DNA of 64,000 nt, from NCBI GenBank assembly GCA_028283825.1, contig JAPWJW010000001.1, forward strand, positions 1,860,001-1,924,000, written 5' to 3'. Origin of the DNA: Azospirillaceae bacterium. GTDB taxonomy: Bacteria; Pseudomonadota; Alphaproteobacteria; Azospirillales; Azospirillaceae. The notes beneath the pieces are model-generated. The model was not told the origin of the DNA and did not search any database. It worked only from the letters and a program-made list of their open reading frames with translations. Position 1 is the stretch's first letter. Every line of letters starts with the position of its first letter. Positions 27,108 to 36,800 of this stretch are shown one piece after another. Position numbers and translations under genes: made by a program.

Positions 27108-27110
27108 TCA

Positions 27111-28757
27111 TCACTTCCCGAAATCCTGCACGGTCGGCGTCCAGCGCGAGGGGCGGTTCAGGGCGGAAAGGTCCACGTCCCGCCGCTTCGGCTTGGACAG
27201 TTCCTTGGCGAAGAACCAGCCCTGGCCATAGGTGCAACCCAGGCCGCGCAGGCGCAGCAGCTGCTCGGCCGTTTCCACATGTTCGGCGATGGTGGGGACG
27301 TTCAGGCTGCGGCACAGCGCCAGCATGCCGATGACGATCGCCTCTTCCCGCCGGTCGCCGCACATGCGGCTGATGTAGGAGCCGTCGAGCTTCACATAAT
27401 CGAAATCCAGGGCGCGGATATAGGTGAAGGACGCCATGCCGGCCCCGAAATCATCCAGGCAGACGCCGTGGCCGCGACGGCGCAAATCGTTCAGCACGTT
27501 GCGGGCCCGGGGCAGATCCTCCAGCCGGCCGGACTCCGTGATCTCGAACAGCAGGCGGCCGGACAGCCTGGGCCGGGCGGCCAATTGCGCCGTCAGCGCC
27601 TGGATGAACAGGTCGGAGGCGATGGAGACCGCCGACAGGTTCACGGCCAATGAAATGTCGGAGGCCGCACTCTCCAGTTCCTTCATGGCCATGCCGCAGA
27701 CGGCCATGTCGATGTCGTTGATGATGCCGACCTCTTCCGCGAAGCTGATGGTCGGCCCCGGCCTTTCCCCATTGAAGCGGCACAGCACCTCCAGGTGGTG
27801 CATGCGGCCGCTGGCCAGGGCGACGATAGGCTCATAGGCCAGGCTGATGCGGTTGCCGGTGAGGTCGCTGCGCAGTTGGGAAAGCCGGCCCATGGCGTCC
27901 CGGGCATAGGCCGCGACAATGGAGGATGAGGACAGGCTGTCCACCGCCTTGATCCCATCCTCGGCGAAGCGGCGCAACGCGTACAGCATCAGGCGCGCCC
28001 GGTCGGCGCGGCTGAGATCCGGGCCGCAAGAACCCAGGGTGCGGGCATCGACGTCGATGGCCCGGTCCAGGCCCAGATCCTGGGCCAGTTGGACGATGTC
28101 CCGAATGATCAGGTCGCCCAGATCGACCGGCGTCATCACGCCGAAGCGGCTGTCGGACAGCCGGCCAGCGACCGCCTCGGGCCCGCTGTGCTGGCGGAGG
28201 ACAGCGCCGATCTCCGCCATCAGTTGGCGGTCCTCCTCCTGCGTCAGGTTGGCGCGAACCTCGTGCAGATTGTTCATCTGCAACAGGGTGATGGCGGGGC
28301 CGGCGCCGGCAGCCGTTCCCGGTTCCAGGCCGGCCATCGCCGCCTGGACGAAGGAATTGGACGCCAGCAGATGGGTGTCCGGATCCGTCGCCCCCACCGC
28401 CGGCGACGGGCCGTTCCCCGCCCATTGGCTGACCGTCACGTTCACCAGCGGCGAGTCCTGCAGACGATAGGCCGACAGGGTGCACGGCACCGCGACACCA
28501 TCGGGGCGCAGCAGGCGGATCATGCGGGGGGCGGCCCTGCCGTTACCGCCCAGGGTGTTGAAGATGCGCCGCAGCAGCGCCTGGTCCGCCGGCGTCACGA
28601 AATCATGGAACGAGCGGCCGATCAGGTCGGAATCGGGAACGCCGATCAGCGCCTGGGACGCACCGGCCGCGAACGCCAGGGTGCCGTCCCGGTCCACCTC
28701 CAGCAACAGGTCGGCATTGGCGAAAGCGAATCCAAGGTAACGCTTCGTGCGCTTCAT
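27111..28757 (-). CDS. PAS-EAL cyclic-di-GMP phosphodiesterase
   Basis: A 548-residue cytoplasmic protein. The N-terminal 110 residues form a PAS-like domain (LLLEVDRDGTLAFAAGASQA, GRSFHDFVTPADQALL), a middle region of weak similarity follows, and the C-terminal half is an EAL domain. Catalytic motifs are present: LEVLCRFNGE (EVL in place of EAL), NLSAVSI, FEITES, CLDDFGAG, VKLDG, AEHVET and YGQGWFFAKE. All metal and base residues appear intact, so hydrolysis of c-di-GMP to pGpG is likely. It counters the GGDEF cyclase at 38 kb. No clear operon partner. Confidence 0.88.
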   Translation of the reverse strand: MKRTKRYLGFAFANADLLLEVDRDGTLAFAAGASQALIGVPDSDLIGRSFHDFVTPADQALLRRIFNTLGGNGRAAPRMIRLLRPDGVAVPCTLSAYRLQDSPLVNVTVSQWAGNGPSPAVGATDPDTHLLASNSFVQAAMAGLEPGTAAGAGPAITLLQMNNLHEVRANLTQEEDRQLMAEIGAVLRQHSGPEAVAGRLSDSRFGVMTPVDLGDLIIRDIVQLAQDLGLDRAIDVDARTLGSCGPDLSRADRARLMLYALRRFAEDGIKAVDSLSSSSIVAAYARDAMGRLSQLRSDLTGNRISLAYEPIVALASGRMHHLEVLCRFNGERPGPTISFAEEVGIINDIDMAVCGMAMKELESAASDISLAVNLSAVSIASDLFIQALTAQLAARPRLSGRLLFEITESGRLEDLPRARNVLNDLRRRGHGVCLDDFGAGMASFTYIRALDFDYVKLDGSYISRMCGDRREEAIVIGMLALCRSLNVPTIAEHVETAEQLLRLRGLGCTYGQGWFFAKELSKPKRRDVDLSALNRPSRWTPTVQDFGK

Positions 28758-28885
28758 CCCACCCGTTCCCCGTAAGCCCGCCCGGATCGCGCCAGCGCCT
28801 TGAAACCGGTAGGCCTTTACGTCCGGACGGATAACACGCCATTGCGCTAAATCACTCGCCGATCCCTTCTATACGAATGGTTAGC

Positions 28886-28913
28886 GGACCCGGGAAGCTT
28901 TCTTCCCGGGTCC
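28886..28913. terminator. 12-bp hairpin between paiB and the EAL gene
   Basis: GGACCCGGGAAG-CTTT-CTTCCCGGGTCC is a perfect 12-bp stem 9 nt beyond the paiB stop. There is no strong U-run on the minus strand, but the stability and position suit termination of the gab/paiB transcripts. Confidence 0.6.
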
Positions 28914-28921
28914 ATCCATTT

Positions 28922-29527
28922 TCACGCCTGGGCCATCAGCTCCGCCAAATCGGCGGCCGTGCCCGCACCTGAGCGCAGCAATTCCAACATCACGTTCAGG
29001 CGATCGCCCGCCGGGTGCTTCTGGCTGAGCTTGGTGGCGCCCTCGATGCCGTCCACGGTCAGGCGGAAGGACCGGATCATGGGCAGCAGGAAGGCCACGC
29101 GGCCGGCCGGCGCTTGCTCCAGGTCCCAGGCGCCGGGGCGGTCGCCCTCCATCGCGCGGGCGGTGTGGCGCAGGATGGCAAGCTGGCCGGCATCGTCGTC
29201 GATGGGGGTGATGCGGCCGCGCACATGGGCCGCGACATAGTTCCAGGTCGGCACCTCCGGCTTTTCCCGGTACCAGGCCGACGAGATGTAGGCGTGCGGC
29301 CCCATGAACACGGCCAGGGCCGGCATGCCCGCCACCAGGCTGGTCACCTGGGGATTGTTGCGCGCCATGTGGCCGACCAGGGTGCCGCTGTCCCCCTCGT
29401 GCTCGAAATAAAGCGGGGTGGACGTGGCCTGGAGGTCGGCGCCGGTACCGGTGACCAGCAGGGCGAAGGGATACTGGCGGACCAGGCCGGCCGGGTCCGC
29501 CGCGCGATAGGCTTCGGGGATGTACAT
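28922..29527 (-). CDS. PaiB-like FMN-binding negative transcriptional regulator
   Basis: A 201-residue protein with the FMN-binding split-barrel of the PaiB family (MYIPEAYRAADPAGLVRQYP, HMARNNPQ, AVFMGPHAYISSAWY, VPTWNYVAAHVRG). PaiB was named for effects on degradative enzyme and sporulation genes in Bacillus; its molecular role in proteobacteria is unsettled and it may be a flavin-dependent enzyme. It starts 14 nt after the gabD stop, so it is co-transcribed with it. Confidence 0.88.
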   Translation of the reverse strand: MYIPEAYRAADPAGLVRQYPFALLVTGTGADLQATSTPLYFEHEGDSGTLVGHMARNNPQVTSLVAGMPALAVFMGPHAYISSAWYREKPEVPTWNYVAAHVRGRITPIDDDAGQLAILRHTARAMEGDRPGAWDLEQAPAGRVAFLLPMIRSFRLTVDGIEGATKLSQKHPAGDRLNVMLELLRSGAGTAADLAELMAQA

Positions 29528-29541
29528 GGACGGAATGGCCC

Positions 29542-31026
29542 TCAGCCCGCGGCCGGCACGTCGATGCAGACGGCCTTGATGTCCAGGTAATCGTCCAGGC
29601 CGTGGAAACCGCCCTCGCGCCCCAGGCCGGATTCCTTCATGCCGCCGAAGGGCGAGGCCTCGCTGGTCAGCAGCACGGTGTTGACGCCCACCATGCCGTA
29701 GTCCAGCGCGTCGGCCAGGCGGTGCGCCCGCGCCAGGTCACGCGTGTAGAAATAGGCGGCCAGGCCGGCGCGGCCGTCGTTGGCCAGGGCCACCGCCTCC
29801 GCCTCGGTGGTGAAGCGGCGCAGCGCCGCCAGGGGGCCGAACGTCTCCTCCCGGTTCAGGGCGGCGTCGGCCGGTACCTCCACCAGCACGGTCGGCTCAT
29901 AAAAGCGGCCGTCCGCGTCGGGCGTGGCGCCACCGGTCAGGACGCGGGCGCCCAGGCGTACGGCGTCGTCCACATGGCGGGCCACCTTCTGGATGGCGCC
30001 GGCGTTGATCAGGGGGCCCATCTCCGTCCCCTCCCGGGCGCCGTCGCCCAGCTTCAGGGCCCCGGCCCGCGCCGCCAGGCGCTGGGCGAAGGCGTCGTAG
30101 ACGGCGTCCTGCACCAGGAAGCGGTTGGTGGAGATGCAGGTCTGGCCGGCATTGCGGAACTTGCTGAACAAGGCGCCCTCGACCGCCGCATCCAAATCGG
30201 CGTCGTCGAACACGATGAAGGGCGCGTTGCCGCCCAGTTCCAGCGACACGCGCTTGACCGTTTCCATGCAGCGGGCGGCCAGCATCTTGCCCACGGCGGT
30301 GGAGCCGGTGAAGCTGAGCTTGGCCACGCGCGGGTCTTCCACCAGCACGTCGCCGATGGGGCCGGCCTGGCCGGTGACGATGCTGAACACACCCGGCGGC
30401 ACGCCCGCCTCCTCCGCCAGCACGGCCAGGGCCAGGGCGGAATGGGGCGTCAGGTCCGACGGCTTCAGCACCAGGGTGCAGCCCACGGCCAGGGCCGGCG
30501 CCACCTTGCGCGCGATCATGGACGAGGGGAAGTTCCACGGCGTGATGGCCGCCACCACGCCCACCGGCGTGCGGGTCACCAGCATGCGCTTGTCCGCCCG
30601 GTGGGCCGGCAGGATGTCGCCGTAAACCCGCCGCGCCTCTTCCGCGTACCATTCCAGGAAACCGGCGGTGGAGCGCACCTCGCCCAAGGCCTCGGCCAGG
30701 GGCTTGCCCTGCTCCGCCGTCAGGATCAGCGCCAGATCGTCCTCATGCCGGCGCACCGCCTCGCCCCAGCGGCGCAGGATGGCCCCCCGGTCCTTGGCGG
30801 CCAGCGCCCGCCAGGCCGGCAGGGCGGCCACGGCGGCGTCCACCGCCTGGACCGCCTCGGCCGCAGCCAGGTCGGGCACGGTACCTAGCACGGCGCCGGT
30901 GGCGGGGTTGGTGACGGTCAGCGTGCGCGGGGCATCGACCCAGCGGCCGGCGACATAGGCCTGCCGCCGGAACAGGTCGGCGCGGCGCAGGGGCAAGGGG
31001 GCGGTGGGGGGGGCGATGTCAGGCAT
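29542..31026 (-). CDS. gabD: NAD(P)-dependent succinate-semialdehyde dehydrogenase
   Basis: A 494-residue aldehyde dehydrogenase. GabD-type motifs are AITPWNFPSSMIARKVAPAL, KPSDLTPHSALALA, FTGSTAVGK, SLELGGNAPFIVFDDAD with catalytic Glu, and FRNAGQTCIS with catalytic Cys. It oxidises succinate semialdehyde to succinate; relatives also accept glutarate or adipate semialdehyde. The ATG at 31026 opens the conserved domain, while the frame extends upstream to 31254 without homology. It lies in a same-strand set gabT-lysR-gabD-paiB, and paiB follows by 14 nt. Confidence 0.9.
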   Translation of the reverse strand: MPDIAPPTAPLPLRRADLFRRQAYVAGRWVDAPRTLTVTNPATGAVLGTVPDLAAAEAVQAVDAAVAALPAWRALAAKDRGAILRRWGEAVRRHEDDLALILTAEQGKPLAEALGEVRSTAGFLEWYAEEARRVYGDILPAHRADKRMLVTRTPVGVVAAITPWNFPSSMIARKVAPALAVGCTLVLKPSDLTPHSALALAVLAEEAGVPPGVFSIVTGQAGPIGDVLVEDPRVAKLSFTGSTAVGKMLAARCMETVKRVSLELGGNAPFIVFDDADLDAAVEGALFSKFRNAGQTCISTNRFLVQDAVYDAFAQRLAARAGALKLGDGAREGTEMGPLINAGAIQKVARHVDDAVRLGARVLTGGATPDADGRFYEPTVLVEVPADAALNREETFGPLAALRRFTTEAEAVALANDGRAGLAAYFYTRDLARAHRLADALDYGMVGVNTVLLTSEASPFGGMKESGLGREGGFHGLDDYLDIKAVCIDVPAAG

Positions 31027-31147
31027 TGATGCGGCTTCCCGGATAGGTTCATCCGGTATCACCTTCGCAAAGCCACCCGCCGGCCGGGGAGATGCCAACC
31101 ACGCCGGGGACGGTGCCGTCCGGTCACCAGCCCTTTGGGAGTAGGGG

Positions 31148-32146
31148 CTAAACCCCTTTCCCCGCCGCCATGGCCTTGGGCAGTTCCTTCGCCACCTCCG
31201 CCAGCAGCCACTGGCGGTAGCGGGCGATGGGCGGCGCCTTCCAACGGTCGGCACGGGCGATGAACAGATAGGTGCCCAGCGGCATGTGCTCGAACCCCGG
31301 CAGGCCCACGCCCACCTCCACCAGCCGGCCGGCGGCGATGTCGGCGGCGGCGATCAGGTGGTTGCCCAGGGCGATGCCCCGGCCCCGGCGGGCGGCGTCC
31401 AGGGTCAGGTGGGCGTGCCACAGGCGCGGGCCGGTCAGGTCGCCGGCCTCCATCACGCCGTGCGACGACAGCCAGGTGCCCCAGACGTCGAAACTTTCCT
31501 CATGCAGCAGCTGGTGGCGCAAAAGGTCGGTCTGGCGGGCGATGGGCGGGGCCGAGGCCAGATAGGCCGGACTGGCCAGGGGTATGGTAGGCGGCTGTGC
31601 GATTTCCACCGACTGCACCCCCGGCGGCAGGATCAGGGGCGGGCCGTAGCTGGGGGACAGGCGGATGTCCACGTCCGCCTCATGCTTGGCGAAGTCGGGA
31701 CAGACGTCGGTGGGGCGCAGTTCGATTTCCAGGCCGGGGTTCGCCGCCTCGAACTGGCCCAGCCGTTCCATCAGCCAATGGAAGGCGAAGCCCGGCATGC
31801 ACCAGGTCAGCAGGCGGCTGTTGTCGCTGGTCTTCATCAGGTCCAGCGTGGCGCCGGCGATGTCGTCCATCGCCTTGGCGATGCGCTTGTGATAGCGGCT
31901 GCCCTCCTCCGTCATCACCGCACCGGCGCGCGTGCGTTCGATCAGCGCGGTGCCGGTCCAGGCCTCCAGCGTGCGCAGATGGCGGCTGATGACGGCGTGG
32001 TCCAGGCTCAGCACCTCCGCCGCCTTGCGCACGCCGCCCAGGCGCGCCACAGCGTCAAAGGCGCGCAACGCCGCGAACGGCGGCAGGGCCTTGCGGTTGG
32101 GAAGGCCGGTCATCAGGGGCTCAAGCGGCGGCTTCCCGTCGGGCAT
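31148..32146 (-). CDS. LysR-family transcriptional regulator
   Basis: A 332-residue LysR regulator with HTH (AFDAVARLGGVRKAAEVLSL, HAVISRHLRTLEAWTG) and a C-terminal effector domain (LLTWCMPGFAFHWLMERLGQ). It lies between gabT and gabD on the same strand, 142 and 121 nt from them, and is the likely local regulator of omega-amino acid catabolism. The ATG at 32113 (MTGLPNRKAL) is an equally plausible start. Confidence 0.85.
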   Translation of the reverse strand: MPDGKPPLEPLMTGLPNRKALPPFAALRAFDAVARLGGVRKAAEVLSLDHAVISRHLRTLEAWTGTALIERTRAGAVMTEEGSRYHKRIAKAMDDIAGATLDLMKTSDNSRLLTWCMPGFAFHWLMERLGQFEAANPGLEIELRPTDVCPDFAKHEADVDIRLSPSYGPPLILPPGVQSVEIAQPPTIPLASPAYLASAPPIARQTDLLRHQLLHEESFDVWGTWLSSHGVMEAGDLTGPRLWHAHLTLDAARRGRGIALGNHLIAAADIAAGRLVEVGVGLPGFEHMPLGTYLFIARADRWKAPPIARYRQWLLAEVAKELPKAMAAGKGV

Positions 32147-32288
32147 ATGTCGTCAAACCGATGTTGCTGGAATGTGAACGTTCTCTAACACTGCCACGAC
32201 TATCAGCCACCGAACAATCGGCAGCCCTGAGGAAAAGGGAACCCGCCCCCGGAAAACCAGCGCCGATCCCCGGGGGCGGGGCGGACCG

Positions 32289-33578
32289 TCAGCGCCGCAG
32301 CGCCTGGGCCAACAGGGTCAGGCCTTCTTCCAGCACCGCATCCGGCACCGTCAGGGGCACCAGGATGCGGATGACGTTGCCGTGGGTGCCGCAGGACAGC
32401 AGGATCAGGCTCAGGTCCGCCGCCCGGGCGGTGACCCGCCGCGTGGCGTCGGCATCCGGCACCAGGCCATCGCCATCCTTGAAAATCTCGAACGCCACCA
32501 TGGCGCCGGGTCCGCGGATGGCGCCCAGCGGCAGGGTGTCGCCACCGGCCGCCAGGTCCGCCAGGCGGGCCTTGATGCGATTGCCGATAAGGTCGGCGCG
32601 GGCGCACAGCCCCTCCTCCTCGATCACGTCCAGCACGGCCAGGGCGGCGGCGCAGGCGATGGGGTGGCCGCCATAGGTGCTGCCCAGGCCGCCCGGCTCC
32701 ACCTGGTCCAGGATGTCGGCCCGGCCGATGACGCCGGCGATGGGAAAACCGCCGCCCAGCGACTTGGCCACCGTCAGCAGATCGGGCGCCACGCCCGAAT
32801 GCTCGATCCCGAACAGGCGGCCTGTACGGGCGAAGCCGGTCTGCACCTCATCGGCGATCAGCAGGATGCCGTGGGTGTCGCACACCCGGCGCAGACCGCG
32901 CAGCAGGTCCGCCGGGGCGGGGTTGAACCCGCCCTCGCCCTGCACCGGCTCGATGATGATGGCGGCGACGCGCTCGGCCTCGATATCCACGCGGAACAGG
33001 GTCTCCAACGCCCGCAGGCTGTCGGCCACGGTGACGGCCGGGTGATCGCCGCGCGCATCGGCCGGGAACGGCAGATGGTAGATGTCGGCCGGCAGGGGCC
33101 CCAGCCCCTTCTTGTAGGGCAGGACCTTGCCGGTCAGGGCGCAGGTCATCAGGGTGCGGCCGTGGAAGGCGCCGCTGAAGGCGATGACACCGCTGCGGCC
33201 GGTGGCGATGCGCGCGATCTTCACCGCGTTCTCCACCGCCTCCGCCCCGGTGTTGAACAGCACCGTCTTGGGCCGCCCGGCGATGGGCGCCAGGGCGTTC
33301 AGCCGCTCCGCCAACGCCACATAGGGCTCATAGGCCATGACCTGGAAGGCGCTGTGGGTCAGGCGGTCCATCTGCGCCTGTGCCGCCGCCATCACCTTGG
33401 GATGCCGGTGGCCGGTGTTCAGCACGGCGATGCCGCCGGCGAAATCGACATAGCGCCGGCCTTCCACGTCCCAGATCTCCGCGTTCTCCGCCCGGGCGGC
33501 ATAGAACGGCGTGGCGTGGGCGACGCCCCGGGGAACGGCCGCCAGGCGGCGCGCGAGAAGATCGGCATTGGTCGGCAT
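32289..33578 (-). CDS. gabT: 4-aminobutyrate aminotransferase
   Basis: A 429-residue class III PLP transaminase. GabT features: ATPFYAARAENAEIWDVEGR, DFAGGIAVLNTGHRHP, FNTGAEAVENAVKIAR, IIIEPVQGEGGF, LIADEVQTGFARTGRLF and LLTVAKSLGGGFPIAGVIG with the PLP lysine. It moves the amino group of GABA to 2-oxoglutarate, giving succinate semialdehyde for GabD. Homologues also act on 5-aminovalerate, which would yield glutarate semialdehyde and connect to gcdH 15 kb away. The start at 33578 (MPTNADLLARR) is preferred to 33629. Confidence 0.9.
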   Translation of the reverse strand: MPTNADLLARRLAAVPRGVAHATPFYAARAENAEIWDVEGRRYVDFAGGIAVLNTGHRHPKVMAAAQAQMDRLTHSAFQVMAYEPYVALAERLNALAPIAGRPKTVLFNTGAEAVENAVKIARIATGRSGVIAFSGAFHGRTLMTCALTGKVLPYKKGLGPLPADIYHLPFPADARGDHPAVTVADSLRALETLFRVDIEAERVAAIIIEPVQGEGGFNPAPADLLRGLRRVCDTHGILLIADEVQTGFARTGRLFGIEHSGVAPDLLTVAKSLGGGFPIAGVIGRADILDQVEPGGLGSTYGGHPIACAAALAVLDVIEEEGLCARADLIGNRIKARLADLAAGGDTLPLGAIRGPGAMVAFEIFKDGDGLVPDADATRRVTARAADLSLILLSCGTHGNVIRILVPLTVPDAVLEEGLTLLAQALRR

Positions 33579-33807
33579 GGGGACAGGCTTTCCGGCAGGG
33601 TCGGGAATCAGGTGCCCGATCCTCCCCATCCCGCCCGTCCAGGCCTAGGGGCCAAGGGGGCCGGCTCTGGTGCGCCCGGGTCACCACCCCATGCCTGGAC
33701 CATCCGGTCAGGGTACCGGCACATCCGCACAAAACAGATGCCCGGTAACCATTTATTTGGGACTGTCTGCTAAGGTGGGGGCACCATCCAGGGGGATACG
33801 GACAACC

Positions 33808-36800
33808 ATGCACAGCGCCTTACGGCAAGAGGCCCCCGAGGCCGAGCGGCGCACGCATGGCGTCCTTCTCCCCGCATGGCGGAACGTGTGGCGACGGCTG
33901 GCCCGTCCGCCACGACATCCAGACAAAAAGCCTGAGGAATCCGGCGGTGTCGGGTTGGCCCCGCTGGCCATCCTGGCGGTGGCCATCGCCTTGGGGCTGA
34001 GCGCATCTCTGCTGGCCGCCGACCGCAATCGCACCGTCGTGCAGTCCAGCCTGGCCGACCGCACGGGGGAGATGACCAAGGTCCTGCGCGAACGCCTAAC
34101 CATCTTCCAGTACGGCCTGCGCGGCGCGCGCGGCGCCATCGTGGTGGCCGGCGTCGACAAGGTGACCCTGGCCGATTTCCGCCGCTACATCGGCACCCGC
34201 TCGCTGGACCAGGAGTTCCGCGGCGCCCTGGGTTTCGGCTTCATCCGCCGCGTGGCCGAGGCCGATCTGCCGGCCTTCCTCGACACCATGCAGCGCGACG
34301 GGCGCCCCTCCTTCGCCCTTAAGCAGTTCGCCCCGCACGCCGGCGAACGCTTCGTGACCCAGTTCCTGGAACCGGAGGAGCGGAACCGCCCGGCCCTGGG
34401 CGCCGATGTCGCGTCACACGACCCGCGACGGGCGACGGCCATCATGGCCATGCGGTCGGGTGAGGTGCAACTGACGCCCCCCCTCACCCTGCTGCAGGCC
34501 ACCGGCCTGGGCACCCAGGGATTCCTGCTGCTGCTTCCCGTCTATCGCCCGGGCGTCGACATCGCCACGCCGGAGCAGCGCACCCAGGCCGCCATCGGCT
34601 GGACCTTCGTGCCGCTGGTCGTCGGCGATGTGCTGGAAAAGTCCGACCTGATCCAGGACGACCTGCACTTCACCATCCGCGACGTGACCGACACGCCGGA
34701 CACGGAACCCTTCTTCCGCAGCCACCCCGGCGATGGGGCATCGGTGCCGGGTGACGCCCAGAACTGGGCGCGGGATGAGCGCGTCTTCCTGTTCGGCCGT
34801 TGGTGGGCCATCCATTTCCAGGCCTATCCCGCCTTCGCCCGGCCGCTGAACCTGACGCCGCCTTGGATTCCGGGCGTGGCTGTCACCGTCGGCGGCGCCT
34901 TGCTGTCCCTGCTGTTGCAGCTGCACCTTCAGAACCTGGTGCGGCAACGCCGCGCGGGTGAGGAAAAGGCGCGCCAGACGGCCCTGCTGGAGATCCAGGT
35001 GACCGCCCGCACCGCCGAACTGCGCGAGCGTGAGGAACGCTTCAAGTCCCTGACGGAACTGTCCAGCGACTGGTACTGGGAGGCCGACCGCGACGGGCGC
35101 TTCACCGATGTGTCCGCCGGCGTGGCCCGCATCGGCCTGGACCATGCCGCCATGGTCGGCCGGACGCGGCGCGACCTTGCGGCCGACACCAAAGACCCCC
35201 GCCTGGATGAGTATGAGGCCCTGGTCAAGGCCGGCATGCCCTTCCGCGACTTCGGGTATGACCTGATCGGCAATGACGGCGACATGCGCCACATCGTGGT
35301 CAGCGGCGCCCCTGTACTGGACCGCCGCGGCATCTGCATCGGTTTTCGCGGGTCGGGCCGCGACGTGACGGAACAGCGCCGGGCCGAACAGGCGCTGATG
35401 GCCAGCCAGCGTTTCATCCGCGCCATCGCCGACAACATCCCCGGCATGGTGGGATATTGGGACACCAACCTGCGCTGCCGCTTCGCCAACAAGCACTACG
35501 TGGAATGGTTCGGCAAGCGGCCGGAGGAGATCATCGGCGGCACCATGCGCAGCCTGCTGGGGGAGCGGCTGTTCGCTGAAACCAAGACCTACCTCAAGAT
35601 GGCGCTGGCTGGCCGGCCGCAGCATTTCGAACGCATGCAAACCAAGGCCGATGGCAGCGAGGGCTATATCTGGGCCCACTTCATCCCGGACATCGACATG
35701 GACGGCAACGTCCAGGGCCTGTTCGTCCTGGTCACCGACGTCACCGACATGAAGCGGGCGGAACAGGAACTGCGCGCCACCACCTCACGCCTGATCCTGG
35801 CCAGCAAAGCCAGTGGTATCGGCGTCTGGGTCTATGATGCCGCCACCGGCCATATCGACTGGGACGAGCAGATGCTGCAGCTTTATGAGCTGCCGAACGG
35901 CACCGCCGATTACATGGAGCACTGGGCCGCCCGCTGCCTGCCGGAGGACCGCATCCGGGTCAACGCGGAATTCGCCGAGGTCGTGGCTGGCAACGGCGAC
36001 CTGGACGCCGAATTTCGCATCTTCGCCCTGGACGGCAGCATCCGCCACATCAAGGGCGCCTCCATCACCGACTACGGCCCCGACGGCCGCCCGGTGCGCA
36101 TCATCGGCGTCAACTGGGACATCACCGACATCCGGGTGCGCGAGGCGGCACTGGTGGCGGCACAGACGGCGGCGGAAGGCGTCAGCCGGGCCAAGACCGA
36201 CTTCCTGGCCAATATGAGCCATGAGATCCGCACGCCCCTGAACGCCATCCTGGGCTTGGCCCACTTGATCGAGCGCACCGAGCTGTCACCGGACCAGCGG
36301 GGGTTCGCCGCCAAGATCTCCGCCGCCGGGCGCGGCCTGCTGGCCCTGGTCAACGACGTGCTGGACTTCTCCAAGGTGGAGGCGGGCAAGCTGGATCTGG
36401 AGCCGGCGATCTTCGACCTGCCCCGGTTGATCGACGGCGTCTCCTCCATCGTCGCCGTGACCGCCGCGGAAAAGAAGCTGCCGCTCTATATGGCGATCGA
36501 TCCCGGCACGCCGACGGCGCTGGTCGGTGACCAGTTGCGCCTGCAGCAGGTGCTGATCAATCTGGTGGGCAACGCCATCAAGTTCACCGAAAGCGGCAAC
36601 GTGGCCCTGGCCGTGCGCCGGGACGGCGGGGATGACAAGCGCCCCGTGCTGCGCTTCACCGTGGCCGACACCGGCATCGGCATCGCGCCGGAAACCGTAC
36701 CCACCCTGTTCGACGCCTTCACCCAGGCCGACACCTCCACCACCCGGCGCTTCGGCGGCTCCGGCCTCGGCCTGGCCATCAGCAAGCGCCTGGTCCGCCT

